Assembly: GCA_016209705.1 (NCBI GenBank) | Contig: JACQVR010000098.1 | Span: 1-64,000, forward strand | From: Planctomycetota bacterium | GTDB lineage: Bacteria > Planctomycetota > MHYJ01 > JACPRB01 | Length of the DNA stretch: 64,000 bases | Reading direction: 5' to 3' | In this document: positions 25,085 to 34,029 of the stretch, piece by piece | Numbering within the stretch: the first letter of the stretch is position 1 | How the letters are laid out: every line of letters begins with the position of its first letter | Notes under the pieces: model-generated | Told to the model about the DNA's origin: nothing | Databases searched by the model: none | The model's input: the letters and a program-made list of their open reading frames with translations, nothing else | Made by a program: the position numbers and the translations under genes

Positions 25085-25993
25085 CTACTTCTTCTCCGGC
25101 TCATCCGGCTTGCCGCCCCCTCCGCCCCGCAAGGCTTTGAGGCGGTCCAACGCGCTGCCCAGCTTGCCGCCGACTTTGCCTTCGGACTTCTGCATGGCCT
25201 TGACGTTGCTTTCCAGTTCCTGGTTGAACAGGGTTTCGATGGTCGCCTGGCTGGGCCGCAGCTCCACGCCTTCCAGCTCGGTGAAGCCGCTGGAACCGGC
25301 GGGTCCCGCGACGGTGCGCAGGCGCAAGTCGGAGAGCTTCTTGCTGAGGCCTTCCATGCTTTTCGTGAAGAGCTGCTCCATCTTCCGGACCAGGTCGTCC
25401 TCGTGCGCCCGGCTTTCCTCGAGCGAGGAGGTCATTTTCTGCGACAGTTCGACGTTCTTCTGCATCTCCGCCATCAGCTTCTGGTTGTAGTCCCGTTCGA
25501 GGTCCGCCTGCTGGCTCCGCAGTTCGGCTTCGCGACGCCCCACGGCGTCTCGGACCCGCTCTTCGAGGCGCTGTTCGAGAGAGGCGAGCTGTTCCGCGGC
25601 GGCGCGCCGGCCGTCCTCGTAGCTCACCCGCGCCAATTGGTCTCCGAGCTGGCGCTGGACCTGAAGCTGTTTCTGGAGGTTCTCCACTTCGGCCGCCAGC
25701 GTCGCCTTGTCGTTCGCCGCCAGCTCGGCCCGGTCCTTCTGTTGGTTGAATTCCCGGATCAGCTTGTCCAGCTCCTGGCGCGTCGCTTGGACCAGCCGCT
25801 CCCGCTCCTGCTCGCTCAGGAGGCTCGTCTTGCTGGCGATGCTGTGCTGGACCGCGTCGCGGATGAGCTCCTGGATCTTCTGCTCGTTCAATACCTTGAC
25901 GCGGTGAATGCCTTTGCGCGCCAGTTCCTGAAGCGTCGTCCTGGAGGTGCTTTGCTCCAAAGCCTTGCGAATGTCGAACGGCGGTTCCGGCAT
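25085..25993 (-). CDS. Coiled-coil protein, first gene of the actin-like cluster
   Basis: 302 residues. Residues about 55-225 are almost continuous heptad-type coiled coil rich in E, Q, R, K, L and A. The N-terminus has a short conserved-looking helical start (PPFDIRKALEQSTSRTTLQE) and a DUF-like segment RKGIHRVKVLNEQKIQELI; the C-terminus ends in a Gly/Lys/Pro tail. No membrane segment. It is preceded by the promoter at 26035-26064 and followed on the same strand by the two actin-like genes, so it may be a filament-binding or scaffold partner. No family name recognised. Confidence 0.75.
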   Translation of the reverse strand: MPEPPFDIRKALEQSTSRTTLQELARKGIHRVKVLNEQKIQELIRDAVQHSIASKTSLLSEQERERLVQATRQELDKLIREFNQQKDRAELAANDKATLAAEVENLQKQLQVQRQLGDQLARVSYEDGRRAAAEQLASLEQRLEERVRDAVGRREAELRSQQADLERDYNQKLMAEMQKNVELSQKMTSSLEESRAHEDDLVRKMEQLFTKSMEGLSKKLSDLRLRTVAGPAGSSGFTELEGVELRPSQATIETLFNQELESNVKAMQKSEGKVGGKLGSALDRLKALRGGGGGKPDEPEKK

Positions 25994-26034
25994 GAAAGCG
26001 CCTTAAGTACGAGAGTTCACCCGGCGACAAAAAA

Positions 26035-26064
26035 ATTGTAGCGCAGCGGCCGAGGTGGAGTCAA
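26035..26064 (-). promoter_or_regulatory. Promoter of the coiled-coil/actin-like cluster
   Basis: On the minus strand TTGACT (26064..26059), an 18-bp spacer and TACAAT (26040..26035), about 40 bp before the coiled-coil gene. Confidence 0.65.
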
Positions 26065-26345
26065 TGAGGGGAGTCGCGAGTCACGAGCCGCAAGTCGCGG
26101 GCTGATCGGTCAGCATTTTTCACCGCGGAGATCGCCAAGAACGCGGAGAGGCCGCGGAAGAAGACAAAAAGAAGCTTTTCTTGCGTTTCTCCGCGGTCTC
26201 TGGTGCGCTCAGCGGTGAGATTCCGACTTCATTCCAATAAATGCGGACCTGCCAGAGTCGCGGGTCATGTGAGGCGCGAAGCAAAGAACTCGGTGCGTCG
26301 TCTCCCGAGCCAGGATTCATGACTCGGGACTCGGGACTCGCGACT
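26059..26345. repeat. Families F and C repeats between the cluster and hflX
   Basis: 26068-26103 has GAGTCGCGAGTCACGAG words, inverted at 26318-26345 (family F). 26118-26220 is a family C inverted pair (CACCGCGGAGATCGCC against TTTCTCCGCGGTCTC). The stop codon of hflX lies in the family F copy. The 323-bp gap contains no gene that I can support. Confidence 0.7.
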
Positions 26346-27576
26346 CCTCCCCGTTGACGCGGTAGCGTTCGAGCTGCCACAACATCCGCGGCGGAACGCG
26401 CAGTTTCATCCGCACGGTGTCGTCCTGGTATTCCCGTTCCAGCACCAGCGCGTGGGTCGCCAGTTCGGACAGCAGTTTTCCTTCCGTGTGAGGAATGCGA
26501 ACCTCGGCCTCGGCGAGCCTCGAAGCGAGGATCCTCCCCACGCGCGCTTCCAGCGAATCCAATCCCGCCCCCGTCCTCGCCGAGATTTCGATGGCTCCGG
26601 GATGGCGCCGGGCCAGGATGGCCAGCTCCATCGCGTCCGGAAGCCGGTCGACCTTGTTCAGAAGAAGCAGCGTCTCCTTCTCCGCGGCGCCGATCTGGGC
26701 GAGGACGTCCCGGACCGCCCCGATCTGCGCCTCGCACTCCAGATGCGAGGCGTCCACCACGTGCAGCAGCAGGTCGGCTTGCACCACCTCTTCCAGCGTC
26801 GTGTGGAAGCTGGAGACCAGCTCATGCGGCAGGTCGCGGATGAAGCCGACCGTGTCGGACAGGATGACGCGCGACCCGTCGGAGAGTTTCCACAGCCGCG
26901 TGCGGGTATCGAGCGTGGAAAAAAGCCGGTCGTCCGTCAGGACGTCCGCCGACGTCAGCGCGTTCATGAGCGTGGATTTGCCCGCGTTCGTGTAGCCGAC
27001 CAGGCTGACCGTATAGGCGTCCAGCGTCCGCTCGCGCACTTCGCGCCGCTTGCGGCCTTCCAGGTGCTCCAGCGTTTTCTTGAGCTCGTAGACGCGCCGG
27101 CGCGCCGTCCGGCGGTCGACCTCGATCTGCTTTTCGCCGGGACCGCGCACGCCGATCGCGCCCCCGCCGGCGGTGCCGCCGGCCTGCTGGCCCAAGTGGG
27201 TCCACAGGCGGCGCAGCCGGGGCAGGTTGTACTCGAGCTGCGCCAGTTCGACCTGGAGCTTCGCTTGCTTCGTCCGCGCGTGCGTCGCGAAGATGTCCAG
27301 GATGAGCTCGGTGCGGTCGATCACCTTGCACTTCAATTCCTTCTCGAGATTGCGAACCTGCGCGGGAGAAAGCTCGTTATCAAAGATGACGACGTCGATC
27401 CCCTGGGGCACGATCCGCGAGGAGATCTCGGCGACTTTCCCGGAGCCGATATAGAATTTGGAATCGGGGGTTTCGCGCTTTTGCACGACGCGGCAGACGA
27501 CGTCGGCGCCCGCCGTTTCGGCCAAACTGGACAACTCGTCCAGCGGCTGCATGCGGCCGTCCGCATCGGGATTCAC
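26317..27576 (-). CDS. hflX: GTPase HflX
   Basis: 419 residues from GTG 27576. A ribosome-associated GTPase that splits stalled or hibernating ribosomes. N-terminal HflX domain (SSLAETAGADVVCRVVQKRE, FYIGSGKVAEI), the linker GVRGPGEKQIEVDRR, then the G domain: G1 GYTNAGKST (about 192-200), G3 DTVGFIRDLP, G4 NKVD. The start is doubtful: the frame continues upstream and residues STHQTVYLERALLAGIV look like the real N-terminus, but the only start there is CTG 27630, six bases after GGGAGA. The last nine residues (EESRVPSPES) come from a family F repeat. Confidence 0.92.
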   Translation of the reverse strand: MNPDADGRMQPLDELSSLAETAGADVVCRVVQKRETPDSKFYIGSGKVAEISSRIVPQGIDVVIFDNELSPAQVRNLEKELKCKVIDRTELILDIFATHARTKQAKLQVELAQLEYNLPRLRRLWTHLGQQAGGTAGGGAIGVRGPGEKQIEVDRRTARRRVYELKKTLEHLEGRKRREVRERTLDAYTVSLVGYTNAGKSTLMNALTSADVLTDDRLFSTLDTRTRLWKLSDGSRVILSDTVGFIRDLPHELVSSFHTTLEEVVQADLLLHVVDASHLECEAQIGAVRDVLAQIGAAEKETLLLLNKVDRLPDAMELAILARRHPGAIEISARTGAGLDSLEARVGRILASRLAEAEVRIPHTEGKLLSELATHALVLEREYQDDTVRMKLRVPPRMLWQLERYRVNGEESRVPSPES

Positions 27577-27847
27577 GATGCCGGCCAGAAGGGCGCGTTC
27601 CAGATAAACCGTTTGATGCGTGCTTTTCAGAAGTATCTCCCGACAGGGAAAAGCTGAGATGGTCCGGCCGTTCCGCTGACGATGGGTTTCTTGTTTTTTG
27701 GCGAGGATTTTTGTCGTCTCCAGGATGAGGAGGGCCCCCGCGAAGTCCGATGATCCCTTCTCCGCCAGGACGATCGAGCGCGTGCGAGAACTGAAATGCC
27801 TTTGCTCGTCCCCATCGACACCTTCATTGTAGAAGGAAACGGAGTCA

Positions 27848-27877
27848 TTGCAATGGCGCCGAACGTGACCCTATACT
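27848..27877 (+). promoter_or_regulatory. Promoter of holA
   Basis: TTGCAA (27848-27853), 18-bp spacer, TATACT (27872-27877). Expected transcription start about 27884, only a few bases before the GTG at 27888. Confidence 0.55.
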
Positions 27878-27887
27878 GTGCCCTCGC

Positions 27888-28883
27888 GTGGAATTCAGGG
27901 AACTTCCGGCGGAATTGAAAAAGGGGGCGGCCGCCGCCGTCTACATCGTGTACGGCGAAGAGCCGTATCTGCGCGACCGGGCGGTGGAGGCGATCCGGAC
28001 GTCCGAGCCCGCGCCCGGGTTCCAGATGATTCGAATGTCGGCGCCGGAGACGCCGTGGACGCAGATCGCGGCCGAGGCGTACACGCCCCCATTCCTGGGC
28101 GGTCGCAAGCTGGTCGTGATCTCCGACGAGAGGGCGTTCCTCGGCGACGAGCGCGCGGCGCTGAAAGCATACGCGGCGTCCCCGTCTCCCTGTGCCGTGC
28201 TCGTGATCGTGACGCCGTCGGAAAAGCTGCCTCCGTTGCCGGCATCGCGTTCGGTCCGGCACGTGGCGTGCCGATCTCCGCGAGCCGCCGAACGCGGCGC
28301 CTGGATCCAGGCGGAGTTCCAGCGGCGTGGAAAGGGGATCGATCGCGCCGCGGCGCAGGAGCTGGCCGAGCGCGGGGGATCCGGGTTGGCCGCGCTGGCG
28401 GGGCACGTGGAGGCGCTCGCGTTGTACGCGGCCGACCGGCCGCGCGTCACGGAGGATGACGTGCGGGCGCTGGTGCGCGCCGAACCGGAGCACGAAGTCT
28501 ACGAGCTGGCGCTGGCGGCGGCGGCCAAGCGTCCGGCTCGGGCGCTGGAGATCCTGAGGAGGCTTCTGGCGGCCGGCGAGGCCGCCCCGAAGCTCCTGTG
28601 GCGCCTCGCGTGGCAGTATCGAAAGCTCGTGGAAGCCAAGAAGCTGCTGGAAGCGGGAAAGAGGCGGTTCGAGGTGACCTCCGCGCTCCAGATCACGTTC
28701 TTCCCGAACGAGTTTCTTCAGCTTGTCGACCGGCACACGCGGGAAGAATTGCTGGAAAAGCACGAGGCGATCCTGTCCGCCGACGTGGCGTTGAAGACGA
28801 CGGGCGGTTCGGAAGAGGCCATCCTGGAGGAACTGACCCTGCGTTTGGCGACGGCCCGCGCCGCGTCGGTTTCCGCTCCTTGA
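27888..28883 (+). CDS. holA: DNA polymerase III subunit delta
   Basis: 331 residues from GTG 27888. The delta subunit of the clamp loader opens the beta clamp during replication. N-terminal domain with VYIVYGEEPYLRDRAVEAI, the typical start, then an AAA-like fold with degenerate nucleotide-binding motifs and a C-terminal helical collar (WRLAWQYRKLVEAKKLL; then FPNEFLQLVDRHTREEL). Usual length. No Shine-Dalgarno is visible; with the promoter at 27848-27877 the mRNA would be nearly leaderless. Divergent from hflX. Confidence 0.88.
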   Translation: MEFRELPAELKKGAAAAVYIVYGEEPYLRDRAVEAIRTSEPAPGFQMIRMSAPETPWTQIAAEAYTPPFLGGRKLVVISDERAFLGDERAALKAYAASPSPCAVLVIVTPSEKLPPLPASRSVRHVACRSPRAAERGAWIQAEFQRRGKGIDRAAAQELAERGGSGLAALAGHVEALALYAADRPRVTEDDVRALVRAEPEHEVYELALAAAAKRPARALEILRRLLAAGEAAPKLLWRLAWQYRKLVEAKKLLEAGKRRFEVTSALQITFFPNEFLQLVDRHTREELLEKHEAILSADVALKTTGGSEEAILEELTLRLATARAASVSAP

Positions 28884-28895
28884 AAATATAGAATG

Positions 28896-28919
28896 ACCCC
28901 GCCGCGTGCGGTGGGGTTA
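28896..28919 (+). terminator. Hairpin after holA
   Basis: ACCCCGCC, a short loop, then GGTGGGGT followed by TATT, 13 bp after the stop. The T-tract is short, so termination strength is uncertain. Confidence 0.4.
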
Positions 28920-29207
28920 TTCCGCTTGAAAGCAGGCGGGACCTCAAGCCCGCCCGTGATGGGGAATGGCGTGCGATCCACGACGCGATTTCGCGCGCGA
29001 AGCGCGCCTCCGCCGTCCAGAGGGTCCGCTCCGCGGACCTGAAATCGCGTCGCGGAGAGCCGCCATTTCCGAAGCGAGCCCCGCCCGTTCTTCGAAAAGG
29101 CCCGAGCGACGGGCGGGGCGAGCGTGGCTTCTCGAAAATCTTCTTTCGCCGTCCGGGCGTCGATGCGGTTTTGAATGGTCTATGGGTCTTCATGGGAGAG
29201 GAAGGTC
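28920..29207. repeat. Intergenic region with two inverted repeats
   Basis: Arms GACGCGATTTC (28982-28992) and GAAATCGCGTC (29041-29051), then CCCCGCCCG (29079-29087) and CGGGCGGGG (29110-29118). No gene is supported. Confidence 0.5.
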
Positions 29208-29414
29208 ATGGTAGAGTTTTGCGTTCAGTGCGGAGGGAGTCTGCCGAAGGGGGATCTCACGGTCCGGAACCGGGAAATCTTCACCAGCCCGGACTACGTC
29301 TGCCCGCATTGCCGGAAGCTGGCCAATCCGAAGAAGGTCGAGGCGGCCGAGCCCCCGGAGCCGGCGCCGGGAAAAGATCTCGTGTTCCGTCAGGGAAAGA
29401 TAATCGTGGAGTAA
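29208..29414 (+). CDS. Small zinc-ribbon protein
   Basis: 68 residues from ATG 29208 (RBS GAGGAAGG). Two CxxC knuckles, FCVQCGG near residue 5 and VCPHCRK near residue 33, form a zinc ribbon; the tail is Pro/Glu-rich, ending KDLVFRQGKIIVE. It ends 7 bp before the large membrane protein at 29422, so the two are almost certainly co-transcribed and may work together. No known family. Confidence 0.65.
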   Translation: MVEFCVQCGGSLPKGDLTVRNREIFTSPDYVCPHCRKLANPKKVEAAEPPEPAPGKDLVFRQGKIIVE

Positions 29415-29421
29415 AAGCACC

Positions 29422-32211
29422 ATGAGCGACATCGATTCCGCTTCCGGATCCGGACCGCGCAAGCACGGGCGCATCCCTCCGCCGTTGGGATCGGAAATCC
29501 TTCCCTCCGGTGAAGAGCCCTCCGTCCCCGAATCCCTCCCCGAGCCGAAGCCGGCTTCCCTTTCCGAGTCGGCGCCGCCGCCCGGCGACGAGACCGTCGA
29601 AGCGATGAGCTTCCAGGAACTGCCGGCGGAAGGGCCGGAACGCGCGGAGGAAGAGTTTCGGTTGGACGAAGCGGAGATGTCCGACCAGCCTGTCGGCGAA
29701 GCGGATCTGGAGAAGTTCGAATCGCCTTCGGAGTCGATGTCCCCGCCCGAAGGCGAGCTTGATGAGGCACCGGCCGCCCGTGACGAGAGCGCCGCGGAAC
29801 GCGAACTTCTTGATGACTTGAAGCCGGCGGGAGGACGGCCGGCGATCGGGGGAGGCGCGGGGAAGCGGGGAGAAGCGGCCCGCAGGGGGCGCCTCGGAAA
29901 AGATCGGGGAGTCCCGCTGCGCAAGCCTTCGATCCTGAAGAAAGCGATCTTCTTTTCGATCCCGCTGCTTTTTGTAGTGGCGATCGCCGGCGGCTTCTTC
30001 GTGAAGGACCCGGACGGCAACAACGTCTGGCGGGCGTGGCTCATCAAAATGGGCGTCGTCGAAGGGCCGAAAATCCCGCAGAAAAAGGCGGAGCCGCTGG
30101 CCGACGCCACGCCGCTCGATCTGAAATACAGCGAGGCGCAGGGGAACCTGGTGCGCGCGCGGCATTTCGTGGAAAGTCTGCGCCAGATCGAGGAAAACCC
30201 GGAGCGCCAGACCGTCGAAAAGCTGGACGAAGTCGTACAAGAGCTCCACGCGCACCTCGAAAAGATCGACGGCGGAATGGAAGACATCAACGCCGTTGTC
30301 GAAGAGACGAACAAGCCGGAAGGGACGATCCTGTCGCGGGTCGACAACGTAACCGCCATGCAGCAGCAGCGGGAATATCTGGGATTCCGCAAGACGCTGT
30401 TGGCGCAGATCGCCAAATGGAAGCACCTGGCGGACCAGAAAGCCGGTCGAGTGGCGGAGGTTCCTCCTCGGGAGGTGAAGTTCGACGCCCGTAAAGCCCA
30501 TGCATGGGGATATTCCGCGGCCGGGACGTGGGCGCGCCTTCGGGTCGATACGGATGCGGGCGGCCGGGTCACGACCTTCTATCGGGATCACGGCGTCCGG
30601 GAGCATCCCGAAGGGGGGGTCGTCCTGGCGTTCGCCCGGAGCGACGGCTCCTCGTCGGAAGAGCTTCAGACGTACGCCGGCAACGGCGTTCGCGAACTTC
30701 CCGAGGAGGCGCTTCAGATCGGCACCTTCTCGATCCCTTGTTTCGTGGTGGAGGTCTCCCATGAGGGCGCCGTCACCACGACGTGGATCTCCACATCGGG
30801 TCGCGGCGAGGGCTGGTTGGTGTTGAAGCGGGAGCGCGCGAAGGACGGCGTGGCGTCGCGTGAAACGGCCACGAAACTGGGCGAGGCGGATTTCACGTTC
30901 AAAGGAAAGGACAACAAGCTGAAGGTAGTGGCGGTGGAGTACGAGGTCGAGGATGCCGAAGGTCGGGCGACGCGCACCGTATGGTACCACTACGACATGC
31001 CCGGCCGCATCGTGTGGAGCACGGAGCGCCGGGAATCCAGGACTGTGACCGAGGAGATGGTCGGTTGGGGAACGGATTGGGCGAAGCGCCCGCCCTTCCC
31101 CGCCGTGGACGCGCCGGTTCCCGCCGCCGCGGCGAATCCCGTGCCGCGCCCGGATCCCTGGGCGGAGCGTCCTGAAGGATCGTGGATCCGCCTGCGCTCC
31201 GTCTTCCGGAAGGCGGAGCGGAAGGACGAGACCGCCTTCGACGTGATGTTGGCCAAGAGAACCGCGGAGTCGCTTACCTACCGGCAGCAGCGCTGGAGCG
31301 GCGGGCGGGCCGAGGAAGAGACGGCGCGCACGGAGGCGTGGGGCGCCGCCCTGCATCGTCGCGTGATTCGGGAAGACACGCTGGACATCGAGGGGCGGGC
31401 GTATCCGTGCCAGGTGGAGGAAGTCCGGACGGAACGCGGCACGGAACGTTCCTGGATGTCCAAGGAGGGGATTCCGGTTTCCCTGCGCGAGGAAGTCGAG
31501 ATCGAGCCCCAGGGGAAAACGGTCACAACCGTGGTGGAGCGGATTTCCAAGGAATCGCTTTCCGCGGCGGGGGTGGAGTTCGAGTGCCTCGTTCTCGATC
31601 AACGCACGGAAGGGGGACCGCAGGGAGAGGTTCGCGAGCGGGTGTGGTATTCGCCGCAGTGTCCCGGAGGCGTCGTCAAGCGCGTGACGACCTCGATGGC
31701 GGACGGTCAGGAAGCCGTGATGACCACCGAACTCGTCGCCATGGGCGAGGATTGGCTGCGCCGGCCTCCGCCCGAAGCGCCCGCCGAAGCGCAGGCCCGC
31801 CGGGAACCGGACGCCCAGGACGGAGCCGACGCCGACGCCAGGGCGGCGGCGGAAGAAGCGGAGCGGCGGGCGAAGGCGGAGGAGGAGGCCCGAGCCCGAG
31901 CGGACCGGGAAGAGAAGGCGCGTCTAAGTCTGAAGGACGCGGATCGGTTGATTGTCGAAGTGAAGCCGCTGTTCGTCGAAGTTCGGAAGATCGCCGAGTC
32001 CCGCGAGTGGCCGGAAGGCAAGGAAGCCGCGCAGGAATTGCTGAAGAAGGCGCTCCGCGCGCGGGAGATGTTGAGCGACGCTCGGTCGAAATACCTCGAC
32101 GGTCGAACGCTGGAGGCCGAGGTTGAGCGCATCGACCGGGTGGTCGGCACCGTCGATAAGCTGCTGGAAATGATGGACGGATACATTCAGGAAATCGAGA
32201 AGATCCAATAA
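29422..32211 (+). CDS. Large single-pass membrane protein with duplicated extracytoplasmic domain
   Basis: 929 residues. Residues 1-170 are acidic, Pro-rich and probably disordered (cytoplasmic); a membrane helix follows at about 175-195 (KAIFFSIPLLFVVAIAGGFF), then a large outside part. That part holds two tandem domains of about 190 residues, starting AAGTWARLRV and PEGSWIRLRS and ending GWGTDWAKRPPFP and AMGEDWLRRPPPE. Each contains two half-modules with a [IY]PC-x-V ... W-x-S pattern, giving four related modules. A long charged helical region ends the protein. No known family recognised; the domains could be ligand-binding beta sheets. Confidence 0.75.
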   Translation: MSDIDSASGSGPRKHGRIPPPLGSEILPSGEEPSVPESLPEPKPASLSESAPPPGDETVEAMSFQELPAEGPERAEEEFRLDEAEMSDQPVGEADLEKFESPSESMSPPEGELDEAPAARDESAAERELLDDLKPAGGRPAIGGGAGKRGEAARRGRLGKDRGVPLRKPSILKKAIFFSIPLLFVVAIAGGFFVKDPDGNNVWRAWLIKMGVVEGPKIPQKKAEPLADATPLDLKYSEAQGNLVRARHFVESLRQIEENPERQTVEKLDEVVQELHAHLEKIDGGMEDINAVVEETNKPEGTILSRVDNVTAMQQQREYLGFRKTLLAQIAKWKHLADQKAGRVAEVPPREVKFDARKAHAWGYSAAGTWARLRVDTDAGGRVTTFYRDHGVREHPEGGVVLAFARSDGSSSEELQTYAGNGVRELPEEALQIGTFSIPCFVVEVSHEGAVTTTWISTSGRGEGWLVLKRERAKDGVASRETATKLGEADFTFKGKDNKLKVVAVEYEVEDAEGRATRTVWYHYDMPGRIVWSTERRESRTVTEEMVGWGTDWAKRPPFPAVDAPVPAAAANPVPRPDPWAERPEGSWIRLRSVFRKAERKDETAFDVMLAKRTAESLTYRQQRWSGGRAEEETARTEAWGAALHRRVIREDTLDIEGRAYPCQVEEVRTERGTERSWMSKEGIPVSLREEVEIEPQGKTVTTVVERISKESLSAAGVEFECLVLDQRTEGGPQGEVRERVWYSPQCPGGVVKRVTTSMADGQEAVMTTELVAMGEDWLRRPPPEAPAEAQARREPDAQDGADADARAAAEEAERRAKAEEEARARADREEKARLSLKDADRLIVEVKPLFVEVRKIAESREWPEGKEAAQELLKKALRAREMLSDARSKYLDGRTLEAEVERIDRVVGTVDKLLEMMDGYIQEIEKIQ

Positions 32212-32683
32212 GAAGGAGGCGTACCACTCCCTGGCCGAATGTTACGAGAAGCTGGGCCGCGAAGCGGAGGCGATTCGAGTCTATGAACAGGCGCTCGCGC
32301 GCGCGGATGCATCCGACGAGCACGCTTTGCGGGAGCTGGGACGGCTCCAGCTCCAAAAGGGGATGGTGGACGGGGCGCTGGGAACCTACCGGCGCCTGTT
32401 GGAAGCGGACCCCGACGACGCCGAGGTAGCCGCGGAGGTGGAGCGACTCGAGGCGCGCAAGCGGGAGCTCGACGCCGCCGCGGAGCAGGCGCGTCTGGAG
32501 CGCGCGAAAGACCGCTTCGAAGAGGTTCGCCGGCTCGCCGAAGAGTTCTTTCGCGTCCGCAGGTTCGAGGAGGCGCCGGGCGCGGTGGACGGTTATCCCG
32601 AGGAGTTCCGGGACACGGCCTAGTGGACGGCGGAGCTGAAGCCGCTGCGGGACCGGATCGTGCGGGCGATGCAGGAGCGGTGA
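32204..32683 (+). pseudogene. TPR-protein fragment with an in-frame stop
   Basis: The frame reads AYHSLAECYEKLGREAEAIR, VYEQALARADA and GTYRRLLEADPDDAEVAAEV, clear tetratricopeptide repeats, followed by a charged helical part. There is no start codon or RBS before the first repeat: the frame begins inside the end of the previous gene. A TAG at 32621-32623 interrupts it before a natural-looking end (LKPLRDRIVRAMQER, TGA 32681-32683). Probably the remains of a larger TPR gene, or a part lost from the 29422 gene by frameshift. Confidence 0.5.
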
Positions 32684-32689
32684 CGGCGA

Positions 32690-32945
32690 GATGGAGCGCA
32701 CGGAGATGACGGAGCTCACGGAAGCGGAAAATAAACCACGGAGACACGGAGAAAATTCTTTTTGGCTCGTATGAAGCCACAAAAAGTCGCGGCGCGCAGC
32801 GCCGCCTTGAAATCGCGGGGAGTCACGCAAACGATCCCCGCGATTCCAGAAGCAGCGAGCCGCAACGACCGGTTTGGTTGCGGCGAAGCGGCGTCCGTCC
32901 CCTCCGTCCCCTCCGTCTCCTCAGTGACCTCGGCCGGAAACCCAT
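32690..32945. repeat. Family B repeat cluster
   Basis: CGGAGATGACGGAGCTCACGG (32697-32720) faces CCGTCCCCTCCGTCTCCTCA at 32898-32925. A CCACGGAGACACGGAG run lies at 32734-32753. 32780-32885 shows nothing recognisable. Confidence 0.65.
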
Positions 32946-32963
32946 GACTCAGGACGATCACCC

Positions 32964-33608
32964 ATGAAACTGTTCCTCGATACGGCCAACTTGAACGAGA
33001 TCAAGGAGGCGGCGGCGCTGGGTTTCCTCGACGGCGTCACGACGAACCCGACGCTGATCGCCAAGGAGAAGAAGCGGTTCGACGACGCGATCCGCGAGAT
33101 CTGCGACGTCTGCTCCGGGCCGGTCAGCGCGGAGTGCGTGTCGGAGACCTACGAAGCGCTCGTTCCGGAAGCGCGGCGACTGGCCAAGCTGGCTCCCAAC
33201 GTCGTCGTCAAGGTGCCGCTCACGAAGGAGGGTCTGAAGACCGTTCGGGCGCTGGCGCCGGAGCGGATCCGGTTCAACGTGACGCTGTGTTTCAGCGCCA
33301 ATCAGGCCATCCTGGCGGCCAAGGCAGGGGCCGCGTTCGTCAGTCCGTTCATCGGCCGGCTGGACGACGCCGGGCACGACGGGATGCAGGTGATCCGCGA
33401 CATCTGCCTCATCTATCGCACCTACGGCTATACGACCGAAGTGCTGACCGCGAGCATTCGCCATCCGCTGCATGTGTTGGAGGCGGCGAAAGCGGGCGCC
33501 CACATCGCGACGATGCCGTTCGCCGTCTTCGACAAACTGATCAGCCATCCTTTGACCGACGCCGGCGTTCAGAGATTCCTGGACGATTATCGCAAGATTC
33601 CCCGATGA
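32964..33608 (+). CDS. tal: Transaldolase, short (TalC/fructose-6-phosphate aldolase-like) type
   Basis: 214 residues, the normal size of the short transaldolase group. Motifs: MKLFLDTANLNEI at the start, DGVTTNPTLIAKE, and the Schiff-base Lys83 in NVVVKVPLT; later HPLHVLEAAKAGAHIATMPF. It transfers dihydroxyacetone units in the non-oxidative pentose phosphate pathway; fructose-6-phosphate aldolase activity is the alternative within this family. Cytoplasmic, single gene between repeats. Confidence 0.92.
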   Translation: MKLFLDTANLNEIKEAAALGFLDGVTTNPTLIAKEKKRFDDAIREICDVCSGPVSAECVSETYEALVPEARRLAKLAPNVVVKVPLTKEGLKTVRALAPERIRFNVTLCFSANQAILAAKAGAAFVSPFIGRLDDAGHDGMQVIRDICLIYRTYGYTTEVLTASIRHPLHVLEAAKAGAHIATMPFAVFDKLISHPLTDAGVQRFLDDYRKIPR

Positions 33609-33640
33609 TCGTGGCGGAGCGCTCGGGAACGCGGACCTTG

Positions 33641-33649
33641 TGCTATAAT
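33641..33649 (+). promoter_or_regulatory. Extended -10 promoter
   Basis: TGCTATAAT, a perfect extended -10, 48 bp before the gene at 33697. No good -35. Confidence 0.55.
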
Positions 33650-33696
33650 CGGCGACCGATCCCCGGGCCGTTTGGGTTGGTTCAGGAGGACACCGA

Positions 33697-33999
33697 ATGG
33701 CATCGAAAATGTGCGCCAACCATCCGAAGGCGCCGGCCACGACGCAGTGCCATCAGTGCAAGAAGGACCTGTGCAAGTCCTGCGTGATGGTCACGCCCTC
33801 AGGAACGTTCTGCTCCTCGGAATGCAGCATCCTGTACCGGGAGACGAAAGTGCAGTCGGGTCGCGAAGGAAAGAAGACATCCGCCGGAAAGAAGATGGTT
33901 CTCGTCTTGTTGCTGCTTTTGGTGGGAGCCGCGGTCGCCGTTCACCTGACCGCCAAAGGCAGCCCGTACGACGTCATCGGCAAACTGATGTCCCGATAG
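33697..33999 (+). CDS. Small membrane protein with B-box-like zinc finger
   Basis: 100 residues. N-terminal Cys/His-rich finger (CANHPKAPATTQCHQCKKD, LCKSC, FCSSEC), typical of short bacterial B-box-like proteins; a Lys-rich linker; then a single membrane helix (MVLVLLLLLVGAAVAVHL, about 66-84). RBS CAGGAGG. The finger most likely faces the cytoplasm. Function unknown. Confidence 0.75.
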   Translation: MASKMCANHPKAPATTQCHQCKKDLCKSCVMVTPSGTFCSSECSILYRETKVQSGREGKKTSAGKKMVLVLLLLLVGAAVAVHLTAKGSPYDVIGKLMSR

Positions 34000-34029
34000 G
34001 CCATTCGCGGTCGGGTTGTGAATCCTCCC

